The position numbers were made by a program, and so were the translations under genes. This document shows, in pieces, positions 44,801 to 48,977 of a DNA stretch of 57,500 nt. Origin of the DNA: Symbiodinium natans. Lineage: Eukaryota; Sar; Dinophyceae; Suessiales; Symbiodiniaceae. A model generated the notes under the pieces. That model saw nothing but the letters and a program-made list of their open reading frames with translations, was not told where the DNA came from and made no database searches. The stretch is from contig CAJNDS010002746.1 of NCBI GenBank assembly GCA_905221605.1, positions 683,389 to 740,888 on the forward strand, in the 5' to 3' direction. Positions within the stretch are counted from its first letter, which is position 1. Every line of letters starts with the position of its first letter.

Positions 44801-45552
44801 AACATCTTGTCGAGATGTGGGGGGGGGGGGGGTTCCGGAATGAGCGGACCCCAATATAGAGCCCCAAATGGGTGGTTGTCAAAATTATGATCCGCTTTGG
44901 GGTACTGTACCGTAAATATCGGTGCCGTATTATGCTAGGATAATTTTTGACAACCACCCAAAAAAAAACTTAAACCCTACACCCTCATCCCCCCTCCTCC
45001 TCCTGCTCCTCCGCAAGCTGCGAGTCTACAAGGGGGGCTGGGCTTAGGGCTCAGGGAATTAGGGTGCAAAAAACTTTAGGCTTCAGGCATCCCTCCTCCC
45101 CCTCCCCCAAAATTCCCTGCCCACATACAAGAACGTTGTTGGGTTTCAGGTGTAACTTAATACCAGGCACCCTTACGCGATGTAGCGAATGTTTCTAATT
45201 ATGAGCGCCCCGACCAATTGTCCAAGCGCCCCACCGAACGATCCTGCCCAGCAAGCGGAGCGTCTGTAGGAGAGCTTGTCATCATCCTGCCAGGCAGCAG
45301 GGTGCGTGTGCGCGCAGTTGCATGTGGTGTGTGTGTGTCTGACTGGTACCTAAACCCTAAAAACCCTCAACCCTAACCCGAAACCTTAACCCTGAACCCT
45401 AAACCCTAAACCCTAATTAACCCGGTGGGGCGGGGCGGGGTGGGGGGGGGGCGGGGTGCAGGGGGGGGCGGGGGGGGGACTCTGACTTCTGCCGTCGGAG
45501 CCTTACACGAGGGCATAGCGCCCAGGTCGCCATCCTTGTGTCTCCCGCTGAC
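17760..45552 (-). CDS. NEK-type serine/threonine protein kinase, about 31 micro-exons in telomere-repeat introns
   Basis: Predicted to transfer phosphate from ATP to serine/threonine; NEK kinases act in cell-cycle, centrosome and cilium control, but no substrate can be inferred here. Reading the islands between telomere-repeat blocks on the minus strand gives every kinase landmark in order: GSFG loop, VVMK lysine, helix-C glutamate (REAVAL), HPNVVRF, hinge VMDFADGGDL, HRDIKSRNIFL, LGDFG, VGTPYYLSP, E then DVWSLGV, LKRPF, YSPEL and MLAI with DPAHRL. Exons 3-18 (44479 down to 26111) cover this. Exons 19-25 (25174 to 22086) keep phase and add a C-terminal extension of no known domain. Exons 26-31 (21533 to 17760) are tentative. 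Catalytic residues look intact, except that the first glycine of the GxGxFG loop is not seen (WAGSFG). Donors for exons 1-25 are 16 GC, 7 GT and 2 GA. A 7 kb retrotransposon lies in intron 4. Upstream start exons were not identified. The family call is firm; the exact ends are not. Confidence 0.85.
18316..18371 (-). CDS. Kinase gene exon 30 (tentative)
   Basis: The island reads SVVKTGVDAIQELPD, followed by candidate GC and GT donors. The acceptor is either GCAG|A or the AG two bases on. Confidence 0.45.
18630..18673 (-). CDS. Kinase gene exon 29 (tentative)
   Basis: The island reads KQGHQERLTFGSLV after CACAG. A GC donor gives phase with exon 30; a GT donor five bases earlier is the alternative. 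Confidence 0.45.
18692..18792 (+). repeat. TTTAGGG array, about 14 copies
   Basis: A pure array on the acceptor side of tentative kinase exon 29. A matching CCCTAAA array (18535-18604) lies on the donor side. Confidence 0.96.
19337..19386 (-). CDS. Kinase gene exon 28 (tentative)
   Basis: The island reads EEELASASDDSWGMSA, an acidic coding-like stretch, between CCCAG|G and a GC donor. Confidence 0.5.
21072..21125 (-). CDS. Kinase gene exon 27 (tentative)
   Basis: The island reads AQSALATGAPHSSGIPIQ between AAG|G and a GC donor. A second frame is also open, so the call is tentative. An additional exon probably lies in the island at about 19845-19925, where frame and ends could not be fixed. 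Confidence 0.4.
21380..21476 (-). repeat. CCCTAAA array, about 13 copies
   Basis: An array on the donor side of tentative kinase exon 26. Similar arrays lie at 28456-28540, 30311-30392, 31838-31893, 43691-43766 and 53528-53607. Confidence 0.95.
21504..21533 (-). CDS. Kinase gene exon 26 (tentative)
   Basis: The island reads EMSSKSCGLK after GGAG|G, in phase with exon 25. Several GC or GA donors are possible, so the 3' end is approximate. Confidence 0.45.
22086..22136 (-). CDS. Kinase gene exon 25, C-terminal extension
   Basis: The exon reads GIVDLAEARSPPGIEGA between CCCAG|G and a GTGTG donor, in phase with exon 24. Confidence 0.65.
22348..22373 (-). CDS. Kinase gene exon 24, 26-nt micro-exon
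   Basis: The 26-nt exon reads PLVSDTKK with an AG|G acceptor and a GC donor. About 16 bp around its 3' end are duplicated in the adjacent intron near 22296-22312. Confidence 0.6.
22983..23090 (-). CDS. Kinase gene exon 23, longest tail exon
   Basis: The 108-nt exon reads ARNSLSAKTLEEINTGF, then VLTPGLFADLSREINLLL. It has an amphipathic helical look. It is the one exon found with an AG|A acceptor. Donor GC. Confidence 0.75.
23504..23539 (-). CDS. Kinase gene exon 22, C-terminal extension
   Basis: The exon reads DFGSVQLISSG with acceptor GTCAG|G and a GT donor. DFGSV looks like a second glycine-rich loop, but the phase-linked neighbours contain no other kinase motif, so I treat it as part of the tail. 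Confidence 0.65.
23745..23764 (-). CDS. Kinase gene exon 21, 20-nt micro-exon
   Basis: The 20-nt exon supplies IRRKEE and completes a codon on each side. It is supported by phase at both ends rather than by its own content. Confidence 0.55.
24571..24632 (-). CDS. Kinase gene exon 20, C-terminal extension
   Basis: The exon reads ETSEHNQSEWIGYNTM, then KLVG, with acceptor GTCAG|G and a GC donor. It joins in phase to exons 19 and 21. Function unknown. Confidence 0.7.
25118..25174 (-). CDS. Kinase gene exon 19, C-terminal extension
   Basis: The exon reads EAGEPAVAGRADRIRKEIQ between AG|G and a GC donor. It is charged and probably helical, with no recognised domain. Confidence 0.7.
25212..25330. 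mobile_element. Short inverted-repeat element (MITE-like), family 3
   Basis: The ends GACCCAGGAGTAACC and GGCCTACTCTGGGTC are imperfect inverted repeats around an AAGGGTGCCCTTTTGG core. Related copies are at 7240-7320, 7885-7985, 26700-26750, 27480-27635, 30720-30800, and more diverged ones at 6247-6390, 21282-21370 and 28794-28880. Confidence 0.7.
26111..26158 (-). CDS. Kinase gene exon 18, end of kinase domain
   Basis: The exon reads VLAAPLRRSREALGLE, matching the end of the domain in NEK kinases. Acceptor GGGAG|G. The 3' end is uncertain, because a GA donor nine bases further on would also keep frame. Confidence 0.8.
26353..26397 (-). CDS. Kinase gene exon 17, last kinase helix
   Basis: The exon reads DPAHRLDLASALTEE, matching the D-P-x-x-R motif that closes kinase domains. 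The arginine normally pairs with the APE glutamate. Acceptor CCAG|G, donor GTGGG. Confidence 0.9.
26756..26878 (-). repeat. CCCTAAA array
   Basis: About 17 units with two shortened copies, next to kinase exon 16. Confidence 0.96.
26911..26951 (-). CDS. Kinase gene exon 16, helix H
   Basis: The exon reads PELHGLVARMLAI after the split serine codon, giving YSPEL and then MLAI. The GA donor joins it to DPAHRL of exon 17. If the intron is not removed at that point the frame would instead read DPRLTA, so the 3' end has one alternative. Confidence 0.88.
27359..27412 (-). CDS. Kinase gene exon 15
   Basis: The exon reads LPKIIIKGDYEPLGSHY plus one base of a serine codon, matching the NEK helix-G region (L-x-x-K-I-x-x-G-x-Y). 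Acceptor GCAG|G, donor GC. Confidence 0.93.
28295..28337 (-). CDS. Kinase gene exon 14
   Basis: The exon reads EMAALKRPFVGTLE, the loop between helices F and G found in kinases as L-x-x-P-F. Acceptor GAG|G, donor GC. Confidence 0.92.
28594..28659 (-). CDS. Kinase gene exon 13, APE glutamate and helix F
   Basis: The exon reads EIIRKQPYNYKTDVWSLGV, then LLY. The DVWSLG aspartate of helix F is present. The donor appears to be GA, because only that choice keeps frame with exon 14. Confidence 0.95.
29089..29143 (-). CDS. Kinase gene exon 12, activation segment
   Basis: The exon reads STCELAHTRVGTPYYLSP, the typical NEK activation-loop end. The glutamate completing SPE comes from the next exon. 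Acceptor CCCAG|G, donor GC. Confidence 0.95.
29852..29892 (-). CDS. Kinase gene exon 11, DFG motif
   Basis: The exon reads ALLGDFGLVRLLE plus two bases. The DFG aspartate that binds magnesium is intact. Acceptor GTCAG|G, donor GC. Confidence 0.95.
30566..30623 (-). CDS. Kinase gene exon 10, catalytic loop HRDIKSRN
   Basis: The exon reads KMVHRDIKSRNIFL. The aspartate of HRD and the asparagine five residues on are the catalytic-loop residues. Acceptor CACAG|G, donor GC. Confidence 0.96.
31569..31665. mobile_element. Short inverted-repeat element (MITE-like), family 4
   Basis: The ends ACTAATTGCTTAAGAGCCCC and GGGGTTCTTTTGCAAATAGT are inverted copies. The core contains ATAAGGGCAATATAGGGAT. 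Related copies are at 7487-7595, 25872-25948, 43082-43192 and 52128-52233. Confidence 0.72.
31912..31946 (-). CDS. Kinase gene exon 9, end of helix E
   Basis: The 35-nt exon reads VADAVRFVHAQ plus two bases of a proline codon. Acceptor GAG|G, donor GC. It joins in phase to exon 10, placing the histidine-containing helix end directly before the HRD loop. Confidence 0.88.
32004..32262 (+). repeat. Longest TTTAGGG array, about 36 copies
   Basis: Nearly pure TTTAGGG with three or four single-base variants. It lies in kinase intron 8. Confidence 0.97.
32353..32780. repeat. Inverted copies of the AACTTTCGCTCAAAACG minisatellite
   Basis: Units at 32360-32480 and 32722-32756 match 10132-10240 in reverse complement, including the flank GTTATTGGGACCCAAACCC. 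A poly-C tract lies between the two blocks. Confidence 0.85.
32925..32984 (-). CDS. Kinase gene exon 8, helix D to helix E
   Basis: The exon reads ERAKSGAPFEES, then AVLECFSQ, matching the NEK pattern of a basic helix, a phenylalanine-glutamate pair and a Q at the start of helix E. Acceptor CTGCAG|G, donor GC. Confidence 0.88.
33096..33356. repeat. Poly-G tracts
   Basis: Near-continuous G at 33096-33220 and again at 33331-33351, on the donor-side half of kinase intron 7. Frames across it are artefacts. Confidence 0.95.
33570..33628 (-). CDS. Kinase gene exon 7, hinge
   Basis: The exon reads LVMDFADGGDLCAAV, the NEK hinge signature with the GGDL motif. Acceptor AAG|G, donor GTGTAG. It is flanked by CCCTAAA on the low side and TTTAGGG on the high side. 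Confidence 0.93.
34122..34181 (-). CDS. Kinase gene exon 6, beta-4/beta-5
   Basis: The exon reads VRHPNVVRF, then RQVFVRSGWL, typical of the region before the hinge. The GC donor after the first base of the cysteine codon joins in phase to exon 7 and gives WLCLVMD. Confidence 0.92.
34810..34849 (-). CDS. Kinase gene exon 5, helix C
   Basis: The exon reads ARDTAVREAVALR. The glutamate in REAVAL is in the position of the helix-C glutamate that pairs with the catalytic lysine. Acceptor CTCAG|G, donor GC. Confidence 0.85.
34955..35079. repeat. Poly-C tract followed by AAT repeats
   Basis: Long C runs (34957-35040) end in A-rich sequence and about nine AAT units. Confidence 0.95.
35287..35500 (-). 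repeat. Split direct repeat, outer copy (B2-like) of the retrotransposon
   Basis: These 214 bp are identical, by eye, to 35588-35801. This copy forms the 3' terminus of the element and abuts telomere-type repeat. In Ngaro elements the order is A1-genes-B1-A2-B2, which fits this arrangement. Confidence 0.92.
35501..35587 (-). repeat. Spacer between direct repeats (A2-like), with a trans-splice acceptor and a decayed leader
   Basis: It shares a 15-bp string (CTAAAGTTGCAGGCT, 35520-35534) with the 5' end of the element (42239-42253). On the minus strand the shared block follows an AG. Just upstream (35558-35535) the bases resemble a degenerate spliced leader (CGTAATGTTTCGGCTCATT). It may preserve the state before the latest trans-splicing round. 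Confidence 0.6.
35588..35801 (-). repeat. Split direct repeat, inner copy (B1-like) of the retrotransposon
   Basis: This copy is identical to 35287-35500 and starts at the 3' end of the tyrosine recombinase frame, overlapping its last four codons and its stop. Confidence 0.92.
35789..36859 (-). CDS. Retrotransposon tyrosine recombinase (integrase)
   Basis: This 356-residue protein would integrate a circular DNA intermediate by strand exchange, as in DIRS-type elements. The catalytic set is R180 (HALLRSGEL), R274 (YSLRRGGAT), W297 (GRWAS) and nucleophile Y306 (SRIYI). The histidine usual at the first position of the H-x-x-R box is Y271 here. The N-terminal basic region (about 20-60) and helices to about 150 resemble the core-binding part. 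It overlaps the end of pol by about 90 bases in another frame. The C-terminus ends in an arginine/glycine tail. Confidence 0.88.
   Translation of the reverse strand: MRSRLCRHWAKSRGCALAARTKAQMGKREVVEGRNRNARKVRRQQLGKLKDLIVQPRTRVRYEHAMQRFFEFLRWNKIALPSRWDEADSVASSYVEELWEEGDSRSLAQDTISALQHFEPQLKRKMLRSWRLLKAWQKHEIPTRAPPFTLTTLSVLAGWLQTRCAELALAVCVGFHALLRSGELCQLRNRNIICSEDLVILQLGQTKMAVRNAGVESASFRHQKISIMLRAWKAVNSDEALLVNMSPSLFRQWFSRGLSETGLMSLPYKPYSLRRGGATQVFLETQSYAAVCQRGRWASERTSRIYIQDSISLLTDIPKALTSVQREFYDSWNELLGRLEPPSSRAGRSRGRGRGK
36769..40340 (-). CDS. Retrotransposon Pol: reverse transcriptase, RNase H split by a C5 DNA methyltransferase
   Basis: The frame is open from 41502, but the part upstream of about 40340 is a shadow of gag. 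Residues are counted from 41502. Reverse transcriptase spans about 640-870: LRLIMDLRPIN, SSEDIKAMFY (D736), LPMGFINS and YLDN (D832), where the second aspartate of YxDD is asparagine. RNase H begins with SASDAS (D999). A full cytosine-5 methyltransferase follows at 1036-1375: motif I ISLFDGIAACR, motif IV GGPPCQGG (catalytic C1119), motif VI ESV instead of ENV, motif VIII CRRNRLFWFNW, motif IX/X MLGFPLGY and LLGNSSSVPVI. Motif VIII and X look DNMT3-like. RNase H then resumes: INRLELRAV (E1486), LVDSLVS (D1513), NPADAPSR (D1562). It would copy the element RNA and could methylate cytosines in its own DNA. There are no internal stops. Confidence 0.9.
37378..38397 (-). other. DNMT3-like cytosine-5 methyltransferase domain nested in RNase H
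   Basis: This is the methyltransferase part of Pol (residues 1036-1375). All core motifs needed for S-adenosylmethionine binding and catalysis are visible, including the PCQ cysteine. The ENV motif reads ESV: the glutamate is kept and asparagine becomes serine. The target-recognition stretch between motifs VIII and IX is short, as in DNMT3 enzymes. Confidence 0.9.
40239..41669 (-). CDS. Retrotransposon gag-like protein
   Basis: This 476-residue frame has a very basic N-terminus (MAPRRRPAAAKAAPRRAR), a middle part with HLKGKYKGDAAECVGEVE, then QGQWIKLDL (SH3-like in appearance). An alpha-helical region and a lysine/glycine-rich C-terminus (KGKDPKGKPGGKGRPWKG) follow, as in nucleic-acid-binding Gag tails. 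I do not recognise a named family. Its stop lies inside the pol frame, which is offset by -1, so pol is probably made by frameshifting or re-initiation. Confidence 0.65.
   Translation of the reverse strand: MSRMAPRRRPAAAKAAPRRARGLRPKAVPKRKAKARPTPNNRRKGEEHHPPRKDTPWKLVQDFAFQVGHQVHLKGKYKGDAAECVGEVESLVEDQEGQWIKLDLTGTPHVGLQEWRKSCQDAFYANRAPLLKSLDAGVDGLFCAREVREVDPLLEWKSNLTELRRDLEALPGLEAVARDLGYGVTGGVGNLLPPPPAQREEGESAKKPRKLRGKERVRQMVQQSTWSWAGSSLDPKFKRPKVGLKRKREQSSSSSSVSHSGSGERSEQEDLFPEESQTKHIARKCPGLLSRFAIKEAKKRLLTQVGEEAGNHAPSPVFVRYYRQVFAHSGASTPMKREYLTLATCLDSIIEGNILKCLDVGVQRLKAVEQMSLGAAAQLANRLELIPPETSVLASLEESRGAAQEHRREEKIRGSWKGKGKWESNWNRQVLEEQAFKWEKGSKSAKGKDPKGKPGGKGRPWKGQPAPASEVIPVKE
41512..42228 (-). 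pseudogene. Retrotransposon first ORF with CxxC...CxxC motif, in-frame stop at codon 6
   Basis: The first ATG after the spliced leader (42226-42228) opens MAGAL and hits TAA at 42211-42213. The same frame then runs open to 41512. It starts VCSDCNRW and continues PICGLCRVV, a likely zinc-binding pair of CxxC motifs. It ends in a long highly charged arginine/lysine/glutamate-rich tail with no recognised domain. Either the stop is a recent nonsense mutation or translation starts at a non-AUG codon. It overlaps the start of the gag-like frame. Confidence 0.5.
42252..42273 (-). other. Relict dinoflagellate spliced leader (DinoSL) at the element's 5' end
   Basis: The minus strand matches all 22 positions of the published dinoflagellate spliced leader (core CCGTAGCCATTTTGGCTC, then AAG; the ambiguous first base is T). 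It directly abuts the element sequence CCTGCAACTTTAG on one side and telomere-type repeat on the other. The spliced leader is added to mRNAs by trans-splicing, so its presence in genomic DNA indicates reverse transcription of a processed transcript. Confidence 0.95.
42993..43034 (-). CDS. Kinase gene exon 4, catalytic lysine (beta-3)
   Basis: The exon reads VVMKQVRVEKMDAK. The lysine of VVMK is the ATP-binding lysine. The acceptor is CCCAG|G and the donor GCAGTATAAG, so either the GC or the GT three bases later could be used; the GC choice gives the usual NEK spacing to helix C. The downstream intron carries the retrotransposon. Confidence 0.85.
43061..43339. mobile_element. Short inverted-repeat element (MITE-like), family 6, with a nested family 4 copy
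   Basis: The ends AAAGGAGGGACCC and GGGTCCCTCCTTTT are inverted repeats. A family 4 copy sits inside. A shorter relative is at 29601-29706. It abuts the acceptor side of kinase exon 4. Confidence 0.65.
44439..44479 (-). CDS. Kinase gene exon 3, beta-2 strand
   Basis: The exon reads KAFLARDLSNNEL between an AG|GC acceptor and a GC donor. This is a classic beta-2 sequence after the glycine-rich loop, and it joins in phase to VVMK of exon 4. Confidence 0.75.
45235..45286 (-). CDS. Kinase gene exon 2, glycine-rich loop
   Basis: After a GCAG|GAT acceptor the exon reads DDDKLSYRRS, then WAGSF and one base of the next glycine, before a GT donor. The split codon is completed by exon 3 to give GSFGKAF. 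The first loop glycine is replaced by tryptophan, or a shorter exon is used from the inner GGGCAG acceptor. If the donor is ignored, the frame stays open to a TAA at 45173-45175, so an alternative 3' end is possible. Confidence 0.55.
45509..45552 (-). CDS. Kinase gene exon 1 (most 5' exon found; tentative)
   Basis: The island reads ETQGWRPGRYAL in the only frame whose 3' phase fits the next exon. It has a CCAG|G acceptor and a GTGTAAG donor. It would lie just before the kinase N-lobe. Further 5' exons must exist because no start codon is present. Confidence 0.4.
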
Positions 45553-45899
45553 CTGGCGGTTTAGGTTTAGGGTGTAGGGTTTAGGGTTTAGGGGGTTTAG
45601 GGGACCCCAACAAGGTACCCCTATTTTCAGAAACCCGGTTAGGGGTTAAGGGTTAGGGTTTTAGGCTTTAGGGTGTGGGGGTTTAGGGTGTTAGGGTTTA
45701 GGGTTTTAGGGGTTTAGGGTTTTTGGGCTTTCTCTTTTTTTGCCCCCCCCCCCCCCCTCTCTCCAAACATGTGGCTTGGCTTTTGGCGGCGTCTGGGCTT
45801 CGGGCTGCGGGCTTCGTGTTTAGGGTTTCAGAAAGCATAGGGTCAGGACTCTAAAAACCCGACACCCTAGGGTTGAGGGGTGTAGCTTTCGCCACTGCC

Positions 45900-46720
45900 A
45901 GCACGCAGGCAGTGCTCGCATGTTTCTCTGCCACCAAGGAGGCTATGGATAGGAAGACTCGCCCGGGCCCTCGGGCGGATCTGCAAAGCGTTCCTGCGCC
46001 GCGCTGACTGGAGGAGGAGCCGCAGTGCCAAGGCGGTGGAGCATCTTCATTTTCGGCAAGCCCGGTCGAGCCTGAACTCTCCTAAACCCTAAACCCTAAA
46101 CCCTAAACCCTAAACCCTACTCTCAGCTCTCGACCCCGGAGGCACATTGCACCAAGCCATGGGGCTTTAAGGCCCTGATTGTGGGCGATCGCTTCTGCGT
46201 TTCCCGACCCTTGAGACCAAAACTACCCGAAACCCTAAACACTAGCCCTAAAAACCAAAACCCTAATCTCAAAACCCTAGCCCTCAACCCCAAACCCTAG
46301 ACCCGAAACCCTACAAATCGCCTTCCATAGCTTATTCGGGTAACGGAATCAATTCAAGCTTGTTGTCGTAAAGAGTTCCGTAGTGAGCCCAATACCCCCT
46401 GAGGATTCTACCGTTAATCATATTAAGGCTCCCTATTTCATTCAAGGCATATTCCTCATTAAAGGGGTATTGGGCTCTTTGGGTCCGTTATAGGGAGAAC
46501 GTCGGGGGTCAGGGTTATATTGTATAAGCTCTCCACATTCATGCAGTTTAGGGCAAGAGTTTGGGGCCTGGATGTTAAAAGGTTCCGAGTCTTGGGACTT
46601 TAGGGTTTAGGGTTTAGGGACGTCTGTTGAGAGGTTAGTGTGATCACAGAGTATGCTGCTTGAGTTCCAGGGACGAGCTGATGGGTTTAGCTTTGGAGCC
46701 ACACCCCAAATCTAAACCCG
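45900..46720. other. Gene-poor stretch that may hold 5' exons of the kinase gene
   Basis: The island 45890-46080 is open in two minus-strand frames (one containing FLSIASLVAEKHAS), and 46125-46215 is another island. Neither could be fixed by splice phase, so no exon is called. Confidence 0.3.
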
Positions 46721-47054
46721 AAGCACACTTGAAGCTACTTGGAGGTTCGTGGTACTTATGAACCCAATTCTGACTGTATCTATCACCCAAGTATAACCCT
46801 GCTAGGGTACTTAAGGGGCTCATACGCAGGCGATAACTCTGCACTTGCTTATACCCCCACATATTATATATATATATATATATATGACTGTACTTCTGAT
46901 AGCCCCCTAAGTCCTCTGAGCAAGTCATAAGTACAGTCATCATTGGGGTTCCCCTAAACCCTAACCCTAAACCCTAAACCCTAAACCCTGAAGGGGCTAG
47001 AAGCACCCATGAACCTCCAAGCAACCTGGACCTACCAGGAAGGAAGGAAAGTAG

Positions 47055-47375
47055 CCCTAAACCCTAAACCCTAAACCCTAAACCCTAAACCCTAAACCCT
47101 AAACCCTAAACCCTAAACCCTAAACCCTAAACCCTAAACCCTAAACCCTAAACCCTAAACCCTAAACCCAGCAGCCCGCCTCTTCATGGTGCTCAGCCAT
47201 CGGCCTGACCGAAGAAAGAAAGCGCGAGGCTTCAACCCTAAGAAGGCTTACAGTGACCCCCAAAACCCCAAACCCTAAACCCTAAACCCTAAACCCTAAC
47301 CCCTAAACCCTAAACCCTAAACCCTAAACCCTAAACCCTAAACCCTAACCCCTAAACCCTAAACCCTAAACCCTA
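47055..47375 (-). repeat. Two CCCTAAA arrays around a 100-bp island
   Basis: Pure arrays at 47055-47168 and about 47270-47375 flank an island at 47170-47268 in which no exon could be fixed. Confidence 0.95.
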
Positions 47376-48207
47376 TAAACCCTACCCCCCCCCTACCCCC
47401 CCAAAAAAAAAAAAAACCTTCCCGAGCTGAGCTCCCCCCCGGTAATGAACCCTGAACCCTAAAACCCTAAGCGCCGGCTCAGCCAACGAACCCCTGGGCC
47501 GGCATAAAGCGGCCTTGAGAATTAGAATAGGGTTTGCTTGATTTTTGGGGGGGGGGGGGGGGGGGGGGGGCGGGTAGTATAATCTAGCTATACAGAGACC
47601 AGAAGGGGATACTATTAGTAATTATTCCGACCCTCCGTGACACCTACTCGCCTGCCGTGCTTGCTCATCGTCTAGGAACCCCCAAAAGCGCCCGCAAAAC
47701 CGAAACACCCACACTGCAAAAAAAACTCTGAAACCCTAATACCCAAACTTGGGATGTTCCCCGACGCCACCAAATCAAGCTCAATTCCTGAACCCCAAAC
47801 CTGACCCAGGTTGAGCCGTTAGGTTCCTTAACCCAGGACCATGGTCCCTAAACTGGAAACCTCGGCGAGTGAAAAACAAAAACCTTCCTTTGCCCACGCT
47901 CGGGCCTTCCAGGGTAAGGCGAAGAGCGCCTCGGCATTGGTTTACATATAGGCTGTCGACAGAAAGCTCCCTGAAACAATGAAACTGCAGATGCAGGCTT
48001 GTTCGTCTCACGGAAGCAGACCGCTTTTGGACGAGTCTCTCACTCTGTGTTGAGCTCGCAGAACTTACTTCCCAGCCCATCTGTTGCGAGAAGCTCATCA
48101 AACATAGCACTATAAGACGATAACTTTGTGAACTGTTACCTGTTCAACGCGACTGGTCGACCCTGGCAGCGCAGTCATGGGCCAAGCTACAAGAAGGCGT
48201 AATCGCC

Positions 48208-48878
48208 GAAACCACCAACAATGGCAATAAGACCAACAGCACAGATCTGTACTTGAAGGTTCATGGTACTTACTAACCAATTATAACTGGGCTTCTAACC
48301 TTACTTATAATTGGGATAACCCCTATAACGCCCTTTAGGGGCATTATAAGTAGGGTTATAAGTACAGCTATAATTGGACATGCGTATGTCCTCCAAACAT
48401 GAGTGGGGATCCCTGCGACAGCAGAGAGCTCCGGCACAGGCTGTCAGGCGTGTGTGTGAAACCACCAGCAATGGCTATAAGACCAACAGCACAGATCTGT
48501 ACTTGAAGGTTCATGGTACTTACTAACCAATTATAACTGGGCTTCTAACCTTACTTATAATTGGGATAACCCCTATAACGCCCTTTAGGGGCATTATAAG
48601 TAGGGTTATAAGTACAGCTATAATTGGACATGCGTATGTCCTCCAAACATGAGTGGGGATCCCTGCGACAGCAGAGAGCTCCGGCACAGGCTGTCAGGCG
48701 TGTGTGTGAAACCACCAGCAATGGCAATAAGACCAACAGCACAGATCTGTACTTGAAGGTTCATGGTACTTACTAACCAATTATAACTGGGCTTATAACC
48801 TTACTTATAATTGGGATAACCCCTATAAGGCCCTTTAGGGGTATTATAAGTAGGGTTATAAGTACAGCTATAATTGGT
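48208..48878. repeat. Three-copy 250-bp tandem repeat with an internal 100-bp inverted repeat
   Basis: Units begin near 48208, 48458 and 48708; the third is truncated. Each holds a family 1-like end and a long imperfect palindrome starting CCAATTATAACTGGGC and ending AGCTATAATTGG. It lies just downstream of the TIR-like gene. Confidence 0.92.
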
Positions 48879-48977
48879 TAGTTAGTCTCGGGCAGAAAAA
48901 AGATCGTGAAGGATCTTGAAACTCTGCCAGTGACTCAACAGGCGCGTTTGTGCTGAAAAAACCCGGGGATTTGGACT

